Origin: Lactuca virosa
Taxonomy: Eukaryota; Streptophyta; Magnoliopsida; Asterales; Asteraceae
Assembly (NCBI GenBank): GCA_928212115.1
Contig: CAKMRJ010003334.1
Location: forward strand, 18,354,113 to 18,418,112
DNA: 64,000 bases
Direction: 5' to 3'
The translations under genes and the position numbers were made by a program. How positions within the stretch are numbered: the first letter of the stretch is position 1; each line of letters begins with the position of its first letter. The notes beneath the pieces were generated by a model, which saw only the letters and a list, made by a program, of their open reading frames with translations, was not told where the DNA came from and did no database searches. Below, piece by piece: positions 22,911 to 34,900 of the stretch.

Positions 22911-23998
22911 GATAATATATAATTAAAATGACATGTGGTCATATTTTCTCGGTTACATTTTTAAAATAAAATTAAATATAACCCACGGGAATATTTTTTT
23001 TCAATATTTTTTTGTATTTTAATTTAATATTTAACAAAATAAATCAAGCTGTAATTATTTTCTTCAAATAAGAGTTTATTTTCAATATGTAATGTGATAA
23101 ATCTTATTTGATCAAATTTACATTAAGATAACATACCGAAAAACTTGAATAAACTTAGTCAATTAAACACCAAAATATACGTTCCTTTACATCTTTTTGA
23201 GCGACATATATGTTTATTTACATGCTCAACTGTGCTTATAGTTTGTTTTTTTATTTACCTGTTGGAACTCGCAACCGATGCATATGTAATTTGCAGATAA
23301 GATATTTCTTTTATAGATCCACAACCAACCATAAAGAAGTATAGGGAATCATAAAAAATGATCAAATAAAATTGAAGTTTTAACTTTTAAACACAACAAT
23401 AACGCAACAAATTATGAACAAAAGGCTTGCATGTCGTTTCTGTTCTTAGACCTTAAGGCTTATATATACAACAATACACAATTATCAAAAACATGTATTT
23501 TTCGAACTTCAGAGCATCACACAAAATAAAATTAAAACTAAATAATTTTAAACAATTTAACAAGCATAGAAAGAAATGCTAAACATAATATAAAACGATC
23601 GAGTTAACAACACTAGTTTTGAAACGAGAACAATGGCGGATGAATATGGAGGTGAAGTGTATTTGGAAATCATCATTATCTTTTTAAATTTACAGAAAAA
23701 ATTAATATATCTTATAAGTATCAAACTTATCCCACTTAAAAATGTATTGTAACCTAAATCAATTAGAAAGAAATTATAGAGATGTATGTTTGGTGTTTGA
23801 CTCATGCCAGATATCATCCATGTGACACGACCGCTTTACCTTTTGTGAGACATGACTGTTTGACATCTACTTCTTCTACCCCTCTCAATGGAATTAGAGT
23901 GGTTTGTTCTTGTTGTATGACCGGTTTAAAAATCATTGTCTTGATCTATCTTTTTTCTTATTTGCACCCAATAAATGAAAATCCTAGTTCCCAAAAAT
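22911..23998. other. AT-rich spacer, no gene seen
   Basis: Low G+C sequence with stops in all frames. A 94-codon frame at 23782-24066 overlaps element C's LTR start and resembles nothing I know. I see nothing else in it. Confidence 0.6.
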
Positions 23999-24336
23999 TG
24001 TTGGATTTAAGGCCCCTTCTTTGCGCACCAAAAAAACAATGTTCACCTCTGTTTAAACGTGAGTAATACAAAGTGAAAGGAAGATATATTTTAGACTAAA
24101 AAACAGTTGCATTTATTATACAGAAAATAAAAGACTTTTATAGCCTACATACCCTAATGAAATTTAAACAAACTAAACTCAATTAAAGGAGAACAAGCTC
24201 ATGTTTTCCCCTTTTATAACTCCTAAAGTAGTCCATATGACCCATTCAATTGAAGACCTAAACTATTTATTTTACTAAATAACAAAGACTAAAACACTAA
24301 ATAAATAAACCTGTCAAGATTACAAAAAGCCCAACA
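23999..24336 (-). repeat. Element C left (3') LTR
   Basis: 338 bp; TGTTGGATTTAAG to AAAAAGCCCAACA. Shares 'cttctttgcgcaccaaaaaaac' type blocks with 25575-25917. Confidence 0.88.
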
Positions 24337-24352
24337 TTCACCCCCTTAACAT
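24337..24352 (-). promoter_or_regulatory. Polypurine tract of element C
   Basis: The minus strand reads AATGTTAAGGGGGTGAA directly before TGTTGGGC. Confidence 0.75.
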
Positions 24353-24366
24353 TGACTTGGTTTCCA

Positions 24367-25191
24367 TCAAAGCAATGCCGGTTCTTTCTCTTGAATCAAG
24401 TTTGCTTCTTTGTCTTTGTCACCCCACTTAGTGGACTCAAAGCTAAAGTGTCCAAAATCTCCACAATTATAGCACCAAATTCTACTTTTGTCATCTCTAC
24501 TTTTTCCTCTTCCTCGGCCTCTTCCCCCTTTTTCATAGTTCCTTCCACGTCCTCTTCCTTTTCCACTACTTTTCCCATATATTTGTTCACTTGCCATCAT
24601 GAGTTGATCTTTCTCTTCAACTTTTTCTTCAAGACTTTGAAGTCTTTCTTCATAACCTTTAACCCTTCCAACTGCTTCTTCAAATGTCATAGTTTCAAGA
24701 TCGGGATATTGTTCAATGGGAGCTATAATTGACAAATACTTATTTGGAACCGAATTGAGAAACTTCTCACAATCACCTCCTATTCAAGTGTTGAACCAAA
24801 ACTTTTGAACTTGGCAATAATACCACTTATTTTGCCCGAAAAGTCATTGATTGACTCATTGTCCTTCATCTTAAGCATTTCCAATTCGTTTCTTAAAAAT
24901 TTATAGGCTTGCTTTTTGCACCCGTTCGGCTCCAATATATCGAACCTTGATTGATTCCCAAACATCTTTTGCATTCTTGTGTTTACAAACCTGTAAATGA
25001 ACATTCTCTGGAAGGGTTTGAAAAATTATACCTTTAGTGGTATATTTTTTCTTCTCATCAACTGCATCTTTAGTTATTGCATCCCAATGTCTATATGCCC
25101 TCAAAACAGTTTCAATCATAATAGACCAAGTAGTATAATTAGTTTCAGTTAATCTAGGACATTGAAATGGTACAACAATACCTTGAGCCAC
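24367..25191 (-). pseudogene. Element C gag (Copia type, two frameshifts)
   Basis: Three minus frames make one gag: 25191-24901, 25004-24780 and 24735-24367. The start MAQGIVVPFQCPRLTETNYT and TTWSIMIETVLRAYRHWDAI is the Copia gag N terminus (DUF4219/UBN2 type). It continues with NELEMLKMKDNESINDF, then MTFEEAVGRVKGYEERLQSL and a Gly/Arg-rich linker. The single zinc knuckle, CYNCGDFGHFSFES, has Ser for the last Cys. It would make the particle protein only. Frameshifts fall at about 25000 and 24740-24780. It is near full length for a gag of this type, and there is no pol after it. Confidence 0.85.
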
Positions 25192-25558
25192 AAATTCTTT
25201 TGATCCTCATGCCATTCTTCTTTCTTACACTTTCAGTCTACTTTTGTGCAAATAATATGGTCAAAACAATTGTACCTTTCTGTGTCACAGACTTTGGTAC
25301 CCGGTCTTTATTTTTCAGGCAAATCTCCGGTCTATTTTGCCCTTCTTCGGTCTAAATTTCAAGTAGCCGGACCCTTGCTGCCTTGTCGGTCTTCTGTCAA
25401 AGATAACAGTCTTCTTCTTTGTCGTTCTTTCTTTCTACTCGTCGGTGCTATGCTTGTCCGACGACGGTCTCTAGCGGTCTTCGCTGCTTAGCAGCCGTTC
25501 TTCACTTCTTTTCTTCGATTCAAATGAAATCGATTGCCGCTTCTTCTAAACGAGCCCT

Positions 25559-25572
25559 AGGCTCTAATACGA
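25559..25572 (-). promoter_or_regulatory. Decayed primer binding site of element C
   Basis: The minus strand reads TCGTATTAGAGCC just after the LTR end, close to TGGTATCAGAGCC (tRNA-Met). Confidence 0.6.
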
Positions 25573-25574
25573 AG

Positions 25575-25917
25575 TGTTGGATATCAGACCCCTTCTTTGC
25601 GCACCAAAAAAACATTGTTCACCTTTGTTTAAACGTGAGTAATCCAAAGTGAAAGGAAGATATAATTTAGACTCAAAAAAATGGTTGCATCTATTATTCA
25701 GAAAATAAAAGGCTTTTATAACCTACATACCCTAATGAAACTTAAACAAACTAAACTCAACTAAAGGAGAACAAACCCATGTTTTCCCCTTTTACACCTC
25801 TTAATACTTGGTCCATATGACCCATTCAATTGAATACTTAAAATATTTATTTTACTAAATAACAAAGACTAAAACACTAAATAGATAAACCTGTCAAGAT
25901 TTAAAAAAAAACCAACA
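25575..25917 (-). repeat. Element C right (5') LTR
   Basis: 343 bp; TGTTGGATATCAG to AAACCAACA. Partner of 23999-24336. Confidence 0.88.
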
Positions 25918-26106
25918 AAAAAAATCTTAAAAATAAATGCTACCATGACAAGTCTGTTGGACGGGTTGATCATTGTAACCTTTAAACGACTATTTATTTT
26001 GATAAGATCACTTGATCGTTAACACTAACAACCCTTTCTTGCTAAACTGCTTTCAATTGCTACATCTCATCTCTAAACTGTCAACACATACACTGTTAAA
26101 CTCTAA

Positions 26107-26441
26107 GGCTATCCGGAGTGGACATTAACCCACGCGTGAGTTTCCTATGTGGCACACATCTGACACACTAACTCACTGGTGAACACCGCCCCGTGGACCG
26201 GTGGTTTGCTTGTGGAGTGGCTTGTAGTGGTTGTGAAGACGGAGGAAGACACACATTTTTGATTGGTTCTTTCATTTTCCCCTCGCAGTTTCTCTCATTC
26301 TCTCTCCATCTTTTTGCACCTTCACTACCAACCTACCGGTGAACACCATTTTCACAATCTAGTGGGTTGGTTGTGGAATGATAAAATACCTACGTGGTGC
26401 TGAGTTGGCTGGTGGTTTGACTGTGATCACTCCCCACAGCC
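26107..26441. mobile_element. Tourist-like (PIF/Harbinger) MITE
   Basis: 335 bp with imperfect terminal inverted repeats: left GGCTATCCGGAGTGG, right end reverse-complements to GGCTGTGGGGAGTGA. It is flanked by TAA on both sides (26104-26106 and 26442-26444), the 3-bp TWA duplication typical of PIF/Harbinger. Interior is non-coding with GGTGAACACC words repeated at about 26180 and 26338. Confidence 0.8.
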
Positions 26442-26564
26442 TAAGTATTGCATTGGAACCGTAAACAATATAATTTAAGAGACTGATTTAATATGGAAAA
26501 ATCTGATGTGATTTCTCAAACAGTTCATTCACCGGGAACCATATATTAGTATCATTGGGTGATT

Positions 26565-26565
<1 letters not shown>

Positions 26566-26602
<37 letters not shown>
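26566..26602. repeat. (TAA)n microsatellite
   Basis: About 12 uninterrupted TAA units in AT-rich spacer. Confidence 0.95.
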
Positions 26603-27284
26603 CGGATTATAATTTCAAGAAAAATAAATATTAATTTCCATAAGACTAAAGACTATCCGTTCTAAAAGAATAACCAATTTGGTTCATGCCGGTTTTAAAA
26701 AGCCCAAATCGAGAACCGGCCCATCTTTTAAAAACTTGGACCAACGAAACACCATCAATCTGAGTGGATCGGCCGATCTTAAACTGTCCATACTTAATCT
26801 TGTTTGTTGGTCTTTTTGTTTAGTGATAAAGTTCATCAAGTGGGTTAGTTGTCCATGTATCAATTATGTATAATTATAGGCAGTCAAATCATTAAATCGT
26901 ATGCCCTGTGATTATTAAATGATTGAATTTATGTACTATTAGACGTAATTAAATCAAGCAATGTTTTGCCTAGTTGTTTTAGTACTTGATGTGATTTGTG
27001 AATGCTGCGACTCCATTCAACATTTTAACCAAAAAATGTTCAATAAAAATATAATTGTTTTCTATAAATAACAAAATTGAAAAACATTAAAAATATAATT
27101 GTTTTCTGTTATAAAGTAAAGTAGAGTGTGGCCCCTCTTAACGGACTCCCCATTCGGTCCAATTTCAGATAGTTAAAATACACGCCAAATGATCAGTTTG
27201 TTATTTTTTTATCCGTAACCGATCATTAACTTTTAATTAACGGTAATATATATTAACTGTCTAGCGTATATACTCAACTCCCCA
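26603..27284. other. AT-rich spacer, no gene seen
   Basis: No supported coding sequence. A stretch at 26680-26770 is richer in G+C ('ccggttttaaaaagccc', 'gagaaccggccc') and may be a decayed DNA transposon end, but I cannot define termini. Confidence 0.5.
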
Positions 27285-27490
27285 TTTGAGTTCTTCAAAC
27301 AATCCTCTCATCCAAATTGCTTGACATCCAACGACTGATGCACACATGTACTCGACATCTGGTTAGGGTAAGGCTACAATCTTTTGCTTCTTTGTTTGCT
27401 ATGAAATAACACATAATCCTAAACCGAACATGTGGCCTGAAGTACTTCTAGGATCAACCATGCTGCCGCCATAATCACTCTCCAAATGCA
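27285..27490 (-). pseudogene. Copia RNase H relic (element Y)
   Basis: The minus strand from 27490 reads in pieces as Ty1/Copia RNase H: a SDYGGSM start, VDPRSTSGHMFGLG, CVIS then a stop where Trp is expected, QTKKQKIVAL, then VEYMCASVVGCQAIWMRGL (the SEAEY..A..ACQA..L signature). It continues FEEL and is lost near 27285. Only about 200 bp of the domain remain, with at least two stops. Confidence 0.7.
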
Positions 27491-27523
27491 ACTACAATTG
27501 ACCTTAAAATAATGAACAAAATA

Positions 27524-27683
27524 TGCTAGGATTTACGTTATTGAATCGTAAAAGAGAGTACAGTTACAATAAAAAGAGGAAGACAATATAAATAGGAAGG
27601 CTCAAAAGGTTAAACCTAGCTATATGATAAATGACCAAACACGGCCCAAACCAGAAAGGCCTAATAACTTTATTGTGCTAACA
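27524..27683 (-). mobile_element. Short Copia 3' LTR (element X)
   Basis: On the minus strand it runs TGTTAGCACAATAAAG (27683) to TCCTAGCA (27524), 160 bp, with TATTTATATTG inside. To its right the minus-sense purine tract GAGTTTGAGGGGTGA abuts the LTR start. To its left lies RNase H relic Y, so X appears to have inserted into Y. Confidence 0.6.
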
Positions 27684-27990
27684 TCACCCCTCAAACTCAT
27701 GATGTGATAGCAATAAACATTGACAGTTTGTCAGTTAGAAAATGAAATTTAGGAACAGTCAAGGCTTTCGTAAATATATCATTAATTTGCATTGTGGATG
27801 AAAGTCTCATGCTAAAAGTGGTAACGAGTAAAATGATAGTCAATCTCAATATGTTTTGTCCGCTCATGAAACACCAAAATTTTGACAAATCATTATTGCA
27901 CTCGTTGTCACAATGGAAAGTGGTAGGCTGAGAAATATGAACATCCATGTCCGCAAGAAGCCATCATAACAAAAGTGTAATTGATTTATG
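27684..27990 (-). pseudogene. Copia RNase H C-terminal relic (element X)
   Basis: Minus frame 27948-27697 has TTFHCDNECN (CDN of the RNase H active region) and INDIFTKALTVPKFHFLTDKL, the conserved C terminus of Copia RNase H (ADIFTKAL...F..L..KL). The middle, which should read ...FHERTKHIE.D.HF.R, is frameshifted. Nothing recognisable lies upstream past about 27990. Confidence 0.75.
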
Positions 27991-28279
27991 GTCTGCTTTT
28001 CTGAATGATCTTTAGAAATTTAAATGTCACACTACTCCTTTAAGGTTTTTCATGTCATGTTCACTTATGATATGATCCATATTATTTTTTATTTTTTATT
28101 TATATTTTTTATTTTCTAACTCTTTTCATTTTATTAGACGGATATTGTTTTAAAAAAGACGGATAATATTAATGCATGATTTGTAGATAGATTCAGAGTC
28201 ATTTGGAAAAGTTTCCACGTGTTAAAAGTTTATGTGATAATTTGGTATGTTAATTATTTATATTTCTATTTTGTTAATT

Positions 28280-28334
<55 letters not shown>

Positions 28335-28709
28335 CATTTTAATATTTTATTTTTTCAAAGGTATTCTTTCATATTCTCATGAAATGACATTACTTTTCGT
28401 TTGCTTTTTATTTAGTCAATAGAAAGATGAAAATGATTGATAACGACATGACTACAGGAGGGTTCCCTTCAAAATATCGGGTTTTTCTTGATAATTTGAT
28501 AATTATATATTTTTTTTCTAATATTTATTTTTTTTATTTTGACAAATGTTGATAAAGAAACAAAAAATGCAAAATCAATGAACAACAAAGAAGTTATTAA
28601 GACTTTGATGGGAGTTGAACAACAAGAGAAAAAAAAGATATTACCTCCACCATTAATCAATAACAAAGGTGGTCGAAGAAGGAAGAAAATAATGAAGGGC
28701 AAAAAATCT
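27991..28709. other. AT-rich spacer with (AT)n; no confident gene
   Basis: Contains the (AT)n microsatellite at 28284-28332 and poly-T runs. A 66-codon plus frame at 28539-28739 (ILPPPLINNKGGRRRKK and KGKK) recalls the basic tail of FAR1-related proteins, but no other domain is present. Confidence 0.5.
28284..28332. repeat. (AT)n microsatellite
   Basis: About 24 uninterrupted AT units. Confidence 0.97.
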
Positions 28710-30974
28710 TTTTGTCCCCCATTTTTCAGAACAAATTAAAACTTTTTCGTTATGATTTAAAATAACGAGTTGTTTTGTTGCGGAAAATGCCAATTAAATA
28801 AAACATTTTTTTTGAGATAAAAATTATTTTTTCAAAATATTACAATCCCAATGATGTCATAATTATATATCCAACATTGGTTACAACATAAATATTTAAA
28901 GGTCCCGAATACTATAACAGACTCATCTCTTATTCACTCGACAACCTAACTTAGATTCCAACAGCCTTAGTACTGCTACTTGTGATGCATACAAACTGAG
29001 CAGGTCATGTTTCGGAAACATGGTGCGATACATATGGTTTTCAAGCCCACAATAATTTAATGATATTAGATTATATTAATAATCCTGCAAAACAAACATT
29101 TCCAAACAATATAGATATATAAATCCAACGTAAATATCTATACACATTCTACCTAGACATACCTTTTGGCCGTTGATCTGGACCTGCCAATACTGACTAT
29201 CCAAAAAGAGGAGGAATACTACACTCCGCTTTAAATCTCACACATTACCCAACTATGAGACAATTCCGTGATTCAACTTACTTCGATCTAAATATCATTT
29301 ACATGTTTTAATTTAAATTTAACAAAACTATAATAAAAGAAAATCGGCTTCAAATAAAGTTTCTTGATTTCATAATACTATTATAACTTAGTAAATATTA
29401 TCATCGCAAAGATACATATATTAAATAGTTAACATAGAAACAATCCTTTCAACAATAAATACTTGCGATAAATAATTTTATTATAATTATGAACTTGAAA
29501 GTAACTACGCACTGACTTGGTTAAAGGTGAAAGACTTTAAGTTAAATCTGCGGTCCAGATACGCTTCAACTTTTTCTTTTAAAAAGAACCTAGATAATAT
29601 ACTAATACGTTCATTCATCGTTTATACTATTCACAATTATAATTGTTGTTTCTTAGATTTATCAATAATCCCAAAACCAACTTATAGCTGATAAGAAACA
29701 ACCAGGTAAGATCGTACTGGATGTAGGATCCATTTGGCATATAGAGATATACTGTTTGGAAAATCCACTTTAAACACCTCACTAATCTTACCTTGTCATT
29801 ATTTTTGTAAGTAGATCGATCAGTATAACTATTGATATTACAGATAAATCTCATTTATAAGTTCATAATAACGATTATAAACATAAATATAAGTTATACT
29901 TAAAAAACGGTAAGCATAACTCAACTTACAGGTTGTTTAGCGGGAAACTAGATTTTGTGTGGGAGAACTTCAAAACCGAAAACTATATTTTTGTAGGATC
30001 TCCAAAACTCGATAGCTTCGGTACTAACACCTAAGAAGTACTAGAACAACGCCTCGAGGAATCGGGAGAGATTGGAAGTATTTGAGTGTGAACTGGCAAG
30101 GAAAAGTGTAAGAATTCGACTCTATTTATAGCCAAAATAGAAGGGAACGTCGCGCCTATGTCATGTGTCCATAATCAGTGCTTTTTCGTGTAGAGGAAGG
30201 AGTCCATCTGATGGCGACATGTGCCACACTCCTGGTGGTGCGACGTGTCACTCACGTGTTGGCCGTAATTTAATTATTTTGTGAAATTCATAACTTTCAC
30301 ATACGGCCTCTATTTTCGATGGTTTTTATATACACACGTAGCTATCGACGAGTAATACAACTTTCATTTAGACTCCATTGGCAAATTTTCACTTTATTTT
30401 TCCTTTTACGGTCCGATAAGGATTAGGCTATAAATAACATTGCAGAGTTCACAACTTCTTCATACGAGCTTTTGTTTTTGCCGTTCTTTATATCATTGGA
30501 TTCCTATGGAAGAGTAATACAACTTTCATTTAGATTGCTTCAGCTAAAAATCTACCGATTTTCATTTCGATATCTGTGTTGCACATTGTTGTACTGTGTC
30601 ACACTTAAAACTTTGAAAAAACATAACTTCCTCATACGAAGTTAGATTTAGACGTCCTTTATATAAATGAGTAGATATTAACGAGTACTAAGACTTTAGT
30701 TTAGACTTCATCGACTATTTTTCAATTTATTTATAATTCATATTTTTAGCCTTACTTCTCGTTTCTAATCGTATTTTTATACAAATATTATGTCGTTATA
30801 ATATATATCCGTATAACATAAATATCGTATTATATACAAAGAACACTCAATAAATACATAGCACATAAGAAAAACTTCTCATTTATTATTTATTTACGTT
30901 ATAATTTGCATTTAAACGACAAATATATGAGGGTCTATCCATGAAACATCTAACGAAAAAGTGTGGGCGTTACA
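28710..30974 (-). repeat. Element E left (3') LTR
   Basis: The minus strand begins TGTAACGCCCACAC at 30974; the far end (GGGGGACAAA near 28710) is decayed relative to the right LTR (GGGGGATGTCACA). TATA box on the minus strand at 30121-30132 (GGCTATAAATAG). Upstream of it are two GCGACRTGTS words, but no clear palindromic dyads. Confidence 0.82.
30121..30132 (-). promoter_or_regulatory. TATA box of E's left LTR
   Basis: The minus strand reads GGCTATAAATAGA; the right-LTR copy is at about 42423-42435. Confidence 0.55.
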
Positions 30975-31088
30975 GTTATCACCCACTTAGGATGATTCCA
31001 TCCCGGACTGATGTCACAACAAAACAAATGTGGATAGCGACTTTTCATGTCACTTTCTGTCTCCCAAGTAAGGTTCGACCCAACACTA
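30975..31088 (-). pseudogene. Element E: purine tract and chromodomain end
   Basis: The minus strand from 31088 reads like the last residues of A's chromodomain region (GRTLLGRQKVT with frame loss; A has SNLT*ETESDM), then the stretch corresponding to A's 'gggacggaatcatcctaaag', then CCTAAGTGGGTGATAAC directly before the LTR start. The rest of the domain lies across the Copia insertion, at 37567 and beyond. Confidence 0.7.
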
Positions 31089-31959
31089 TGATGGGAATTC
31101 TATGTTAGAATGACAATGTACTTGCAAAATTTCACTTGACACTTAAGGGTACATGCAACCTAAATTGGATCTATGTCTTTTTTCACATCTAATAGCAACA
31201 TACTTATGAAATACACAAACCAAACCCTATGAATCAAAATTCATGGTCAATAACACATACCTTTTGTAGATACTAATCAAGCTAATTGAAGTCGTGTACT
31301 CTCCTTGGAAAACCTAGTTCCAATAGTGTGCAAGCCTCTAATGGTTCACACCCAAAACGCAAGAAACCCTAGGATTAAAGGAGAGAGGGCAGAGAGGATG
31401 AGAATTTCGTTCTCCATGTTTAGGTATGAGAGAGCCACGAAATTAAGATTTCCAAGGATCCTATTTATAGTCTAGGTAACTTAGGGACAAAGCAAGATTT
31501 GAAGGATTAAATAATAGATTTAATCTCAATCTAAATCATTTCCTTATTAGCCACTAGGAGGCTTCTGGAAACCCTAAGAAATGTTCCAAAACCGTCCATG
31601 CCATGTACTATTCTAGAATTGCCTCTTTTGTTCAACTATTGAACAATTACAATTCACCCCTTACACCCTTAATTTTTTATAATTAATCCCGAATTAATTC
31701 CAGATTAATTCTGATTAATAATTAACTAAGCCCATCTATTTCTAATTAATTTATTATTTACATAATAAATTAGAAAATCATTAATTAACAATTTCTAATT
31801 AATATATTAATCACATAATATATTAACAAATCATTTTATTTCTCTTTTTTGATCAATCCAAGCCATTTCCTAGTTCTGAGGGCAACCCGAAAATTGACTT
31901 TGTTTTTATTCATCAACATTATACCAATTTATTTAGGACCTTAGAAACTTAATCTAACA
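31089..31959 (-). repeat. Left (3') LTR of the decayed Copia
   Basis: 871 bp, AT-rich toward the right end, ends AATCTAACA before the purine tract. Confidence 0.88.
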
Positions 31960-34900
31960 GTCTCCCACTTGGATAAGTCGCTAACTATAATTGAAAGTAC
32001 AACTCCAAATAACTAGTAAAGAGTGTTCTCCAAAGACACAACCAAAATCTGATTAGACGTTGTTCCTAAGATAAGTGATCATCTATCCATTTGTTCTACA
32101 AGATATCGTTTGGACACGAGACATGGATTAAAATCAATCTCATAGTCCAAGATTTTGTTTCTCAATTTTCCTGATTTATGACGACTGAATTCAGACTACT
32201 AATTGAATACAACAATTTAGTTTGGGCTCAGTCAAACACTTTAGATGTCGACAACAAATCATCGAGGGGCCCAAAGATATTGCTTTTCCTATTAAGGAAA
32301 AATGAACGAATAAACATTGACTATATACTCATACATTTTACTCACCAAATCACACATGAAATTACACTTTATAACACCAATTACGAGATGTGTTAGAGTA
32401 AACTAATGCATAACAGATTTGCAAAACATGACCTATATATCTCTATTTAGAGAATAGAAGATATTATCATCTTATAATTACTCGTAATTGAATCTATAAA
32501 GTAATCTCTAAGCGCGGTGTTTAACCAATACTTAAAATCCCTATTTTCAAAGTACTCATGAATATAACAGCAATCCCTATGCAATGTCCAATCCCTATGG
32601 ACAATCTACAATCAATTCATGATAGTCTTAAATCAATACGTACCCCCCAAAAGTATGACTGACTGTGGCATTTCTAATAAATTAATATTAAGGAAGTAAC
32701 ATGCAAAATGAAACACAATAATAAACTTATTGTTCTACGGCATCATACTCTTTGAATATAAATAATGTACTATTATTTAATCACCATAACAATTACAAAT
32801 TTATCTGTTGTATAAATGTTTTGGCGTAATTAACTTAATGTCTAAACTTGTTAACATCTCTCATGCCAATACTCTTAGGACGCATGTCATTTTTCCTTTG
32901 GTCATAACTATTGTGAATGAATCATCAAAAATATATTCACTTCACAACTAGATCTCCATCCTCAACATTTTCTTGGATGTAGTGGAATTTCCTCCTTCTA
33001 GTGCATTGACCTTATGTGATCTAAAGAATCCTTAGTCAATATGACTGCACTTTCACATAATGTTTCTAATGGCAATTTGTTACTCAAAACAAATCCAAGG
33101 TCAAATATAAAGTTATCTAGTCCACATACGCTCCTTGGATACTTCACCTGCACTAATGTGGTATTACCCACATTGTCGAATCTACCACCATCTCCTACAT
33201 GAAACGTTTCATGTTACAACCCAAAATGAATATCCATTTAGACGATGAGTCAAATTCATCTTTAAAATTTATGTCACTATAATTCTTCTCAATCATGTTA
33301 TCTATTTTCTACAAGCAACCATTGCTTGGTATCTTTCAATACCTCAAAACATTCTTGACAGTTAACTAGCAATTCAATCATGCCAATTTCTTATCCAAAC
33401 TCACGATGGTCAAAACATCTAAGACATAAGTATATACGCAAGTTATAACATTCATGATCGATCCTATATTTGAAGCATATGGGACTCGACTCATTCTTTT
33501 AAAATCATGACTAGAATACAAGATTTTGAGATTCACTCAAGTCCTTTCTATGAAGCATATGAACAATCCATTTCTTGGAATTTTTCTATGTTGAAACCTA
33601 TCAACACATTGTGCTTTTACTGAATCCTATTAAACATTCCAGTCTATACGTTTAGATCCAAAGACCAAGTATCAATATCATTTCCCAATGTCCATTATAG
33701 CAAAACAATTCCTGGGATTTTGCACTTTGCAACTTAGAACAATGTTTCCTATGAGCAGTATCGTCATAAACATGCAATACCAGGAAGATAACGACACTCT
33801 CACTAGCTTTGACATGTAATCAAGACTAATCAGGACTTCTTATAAAGACAACACTCTTTGACTTTCTCATAGAAGAACAAATTCATTGCTATGCGATGCT
33901 TACTTACGTCTATGAATGGACTCATTAAGCTTACACACCTCGTTTGGATAATTTTTATGTTTAAATCCTTTCAAGATATGACATATATGCTTTAAAGGTT
34001 TCGTATTGAGGAAATTCATTTAAACATCCAATTTACAATATCTTATATCAAATAATGCAATAATGGTAACAAATAACCAAATATACATTTCTCAGCTACT
34101 GGTGAAAATGTTTCCTCATAATTAATTTCTTGAGTCCGAGCGAAAACCATTATTACCATACTAGCTTTGAATGTTTGTACATTCCTATCCATCTTATTCT
34201 TCACATTGAAGATCTAATCGCAACCCACTGTCATATGACTAAGCTTTGGATCAAATAAATTTTTAAAATCAGTTATCCTTCACGGACAAAATTTCGCTAT
34301 CCTTAGACTCTTATAATGGTAGCCATAAGGCTCACCATTTCTTCCTATCCGAATTGATCAATGTTTTATCACTAATTAATGTATCTCTGTCCATATTTAG
34401 ATGAGACTCATAAACATGGAAGGTGCTCTAACTCTACTATATCTTGCGAAAATACAAGCCAAAGACATTTGACTCAACTAGTTTTTTCCAACCTCAGATT
34501 GAGAGCTAGTGCCAACTATAAGTTCATTTTCGGTCATATCTCGATTTTCTTCAAGTTTAATATGACTCCCATTGACTTTTTGACATCTATATGTTCTTTC
34601 TCTCAAGGAACGTTCCTTTTGAGCTATAAGTACAAATATCAAAAGTCTATTGTGAATACCCGGCAACGTAACATTTCATAAATCTCGATTCAAGTTGGTC
34701 ATTGGTTTCGTGTTTAACGAAAGACCGCACAACACAAGATCTAAAATATGATGGAAGTTTTCAACTCCATATTTCAAGATGTGTTTTTCAAACCTGCATA
34801 GTTGGACAAAAGGTTCAAAATATGCTCTACTATTTCAAGTGTATATTCCCAAAAAAATTATGAATGGTAGTTAAGCACGACTCATCTTAGATCGAACCAT

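Larger units (their letters stand above)
23999..25917 (-). mobile_element. Element C: short gag-only Ty1/Copia element
   Basis: LTRs are 23999-24336 and 25575-25917. They begin TGTTGG and end CCAACA, and look roughly 90% identical by eye. The polypurine tract lies inside the left LTR and the decayed PBS inside the right LTR, so it reads on the minus strand. The 1.24-kb interior encodes only gag. Flanks are A-rich (AAAAT left, AAAAA right), so a target duplication is plausible but not certain. No protease, integrase, RT or RNase H. Confidence 0.85.

Noticed and set aside
23782..24066. 94-codon open frame with several Cys residues
   Set aside because: No recognisable domain, and its end crosses into element C's LTR; chance frame in spacer.
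24367..24732. Ser/Phe-rich plus-strand frame of 126 codons
   Set aside because: Antisense of element C's gag knuckle region.
28539..28739. Basic 66-codon frame resembling a FAR1-related protein tail
   Set aside because: The likeness is confined to a short Lys/Arg-rich tail, with no zinc finger, transposase or SWIM domain nearby, and it runs into E's LTR. Kept only as a remark in the spacer entry.
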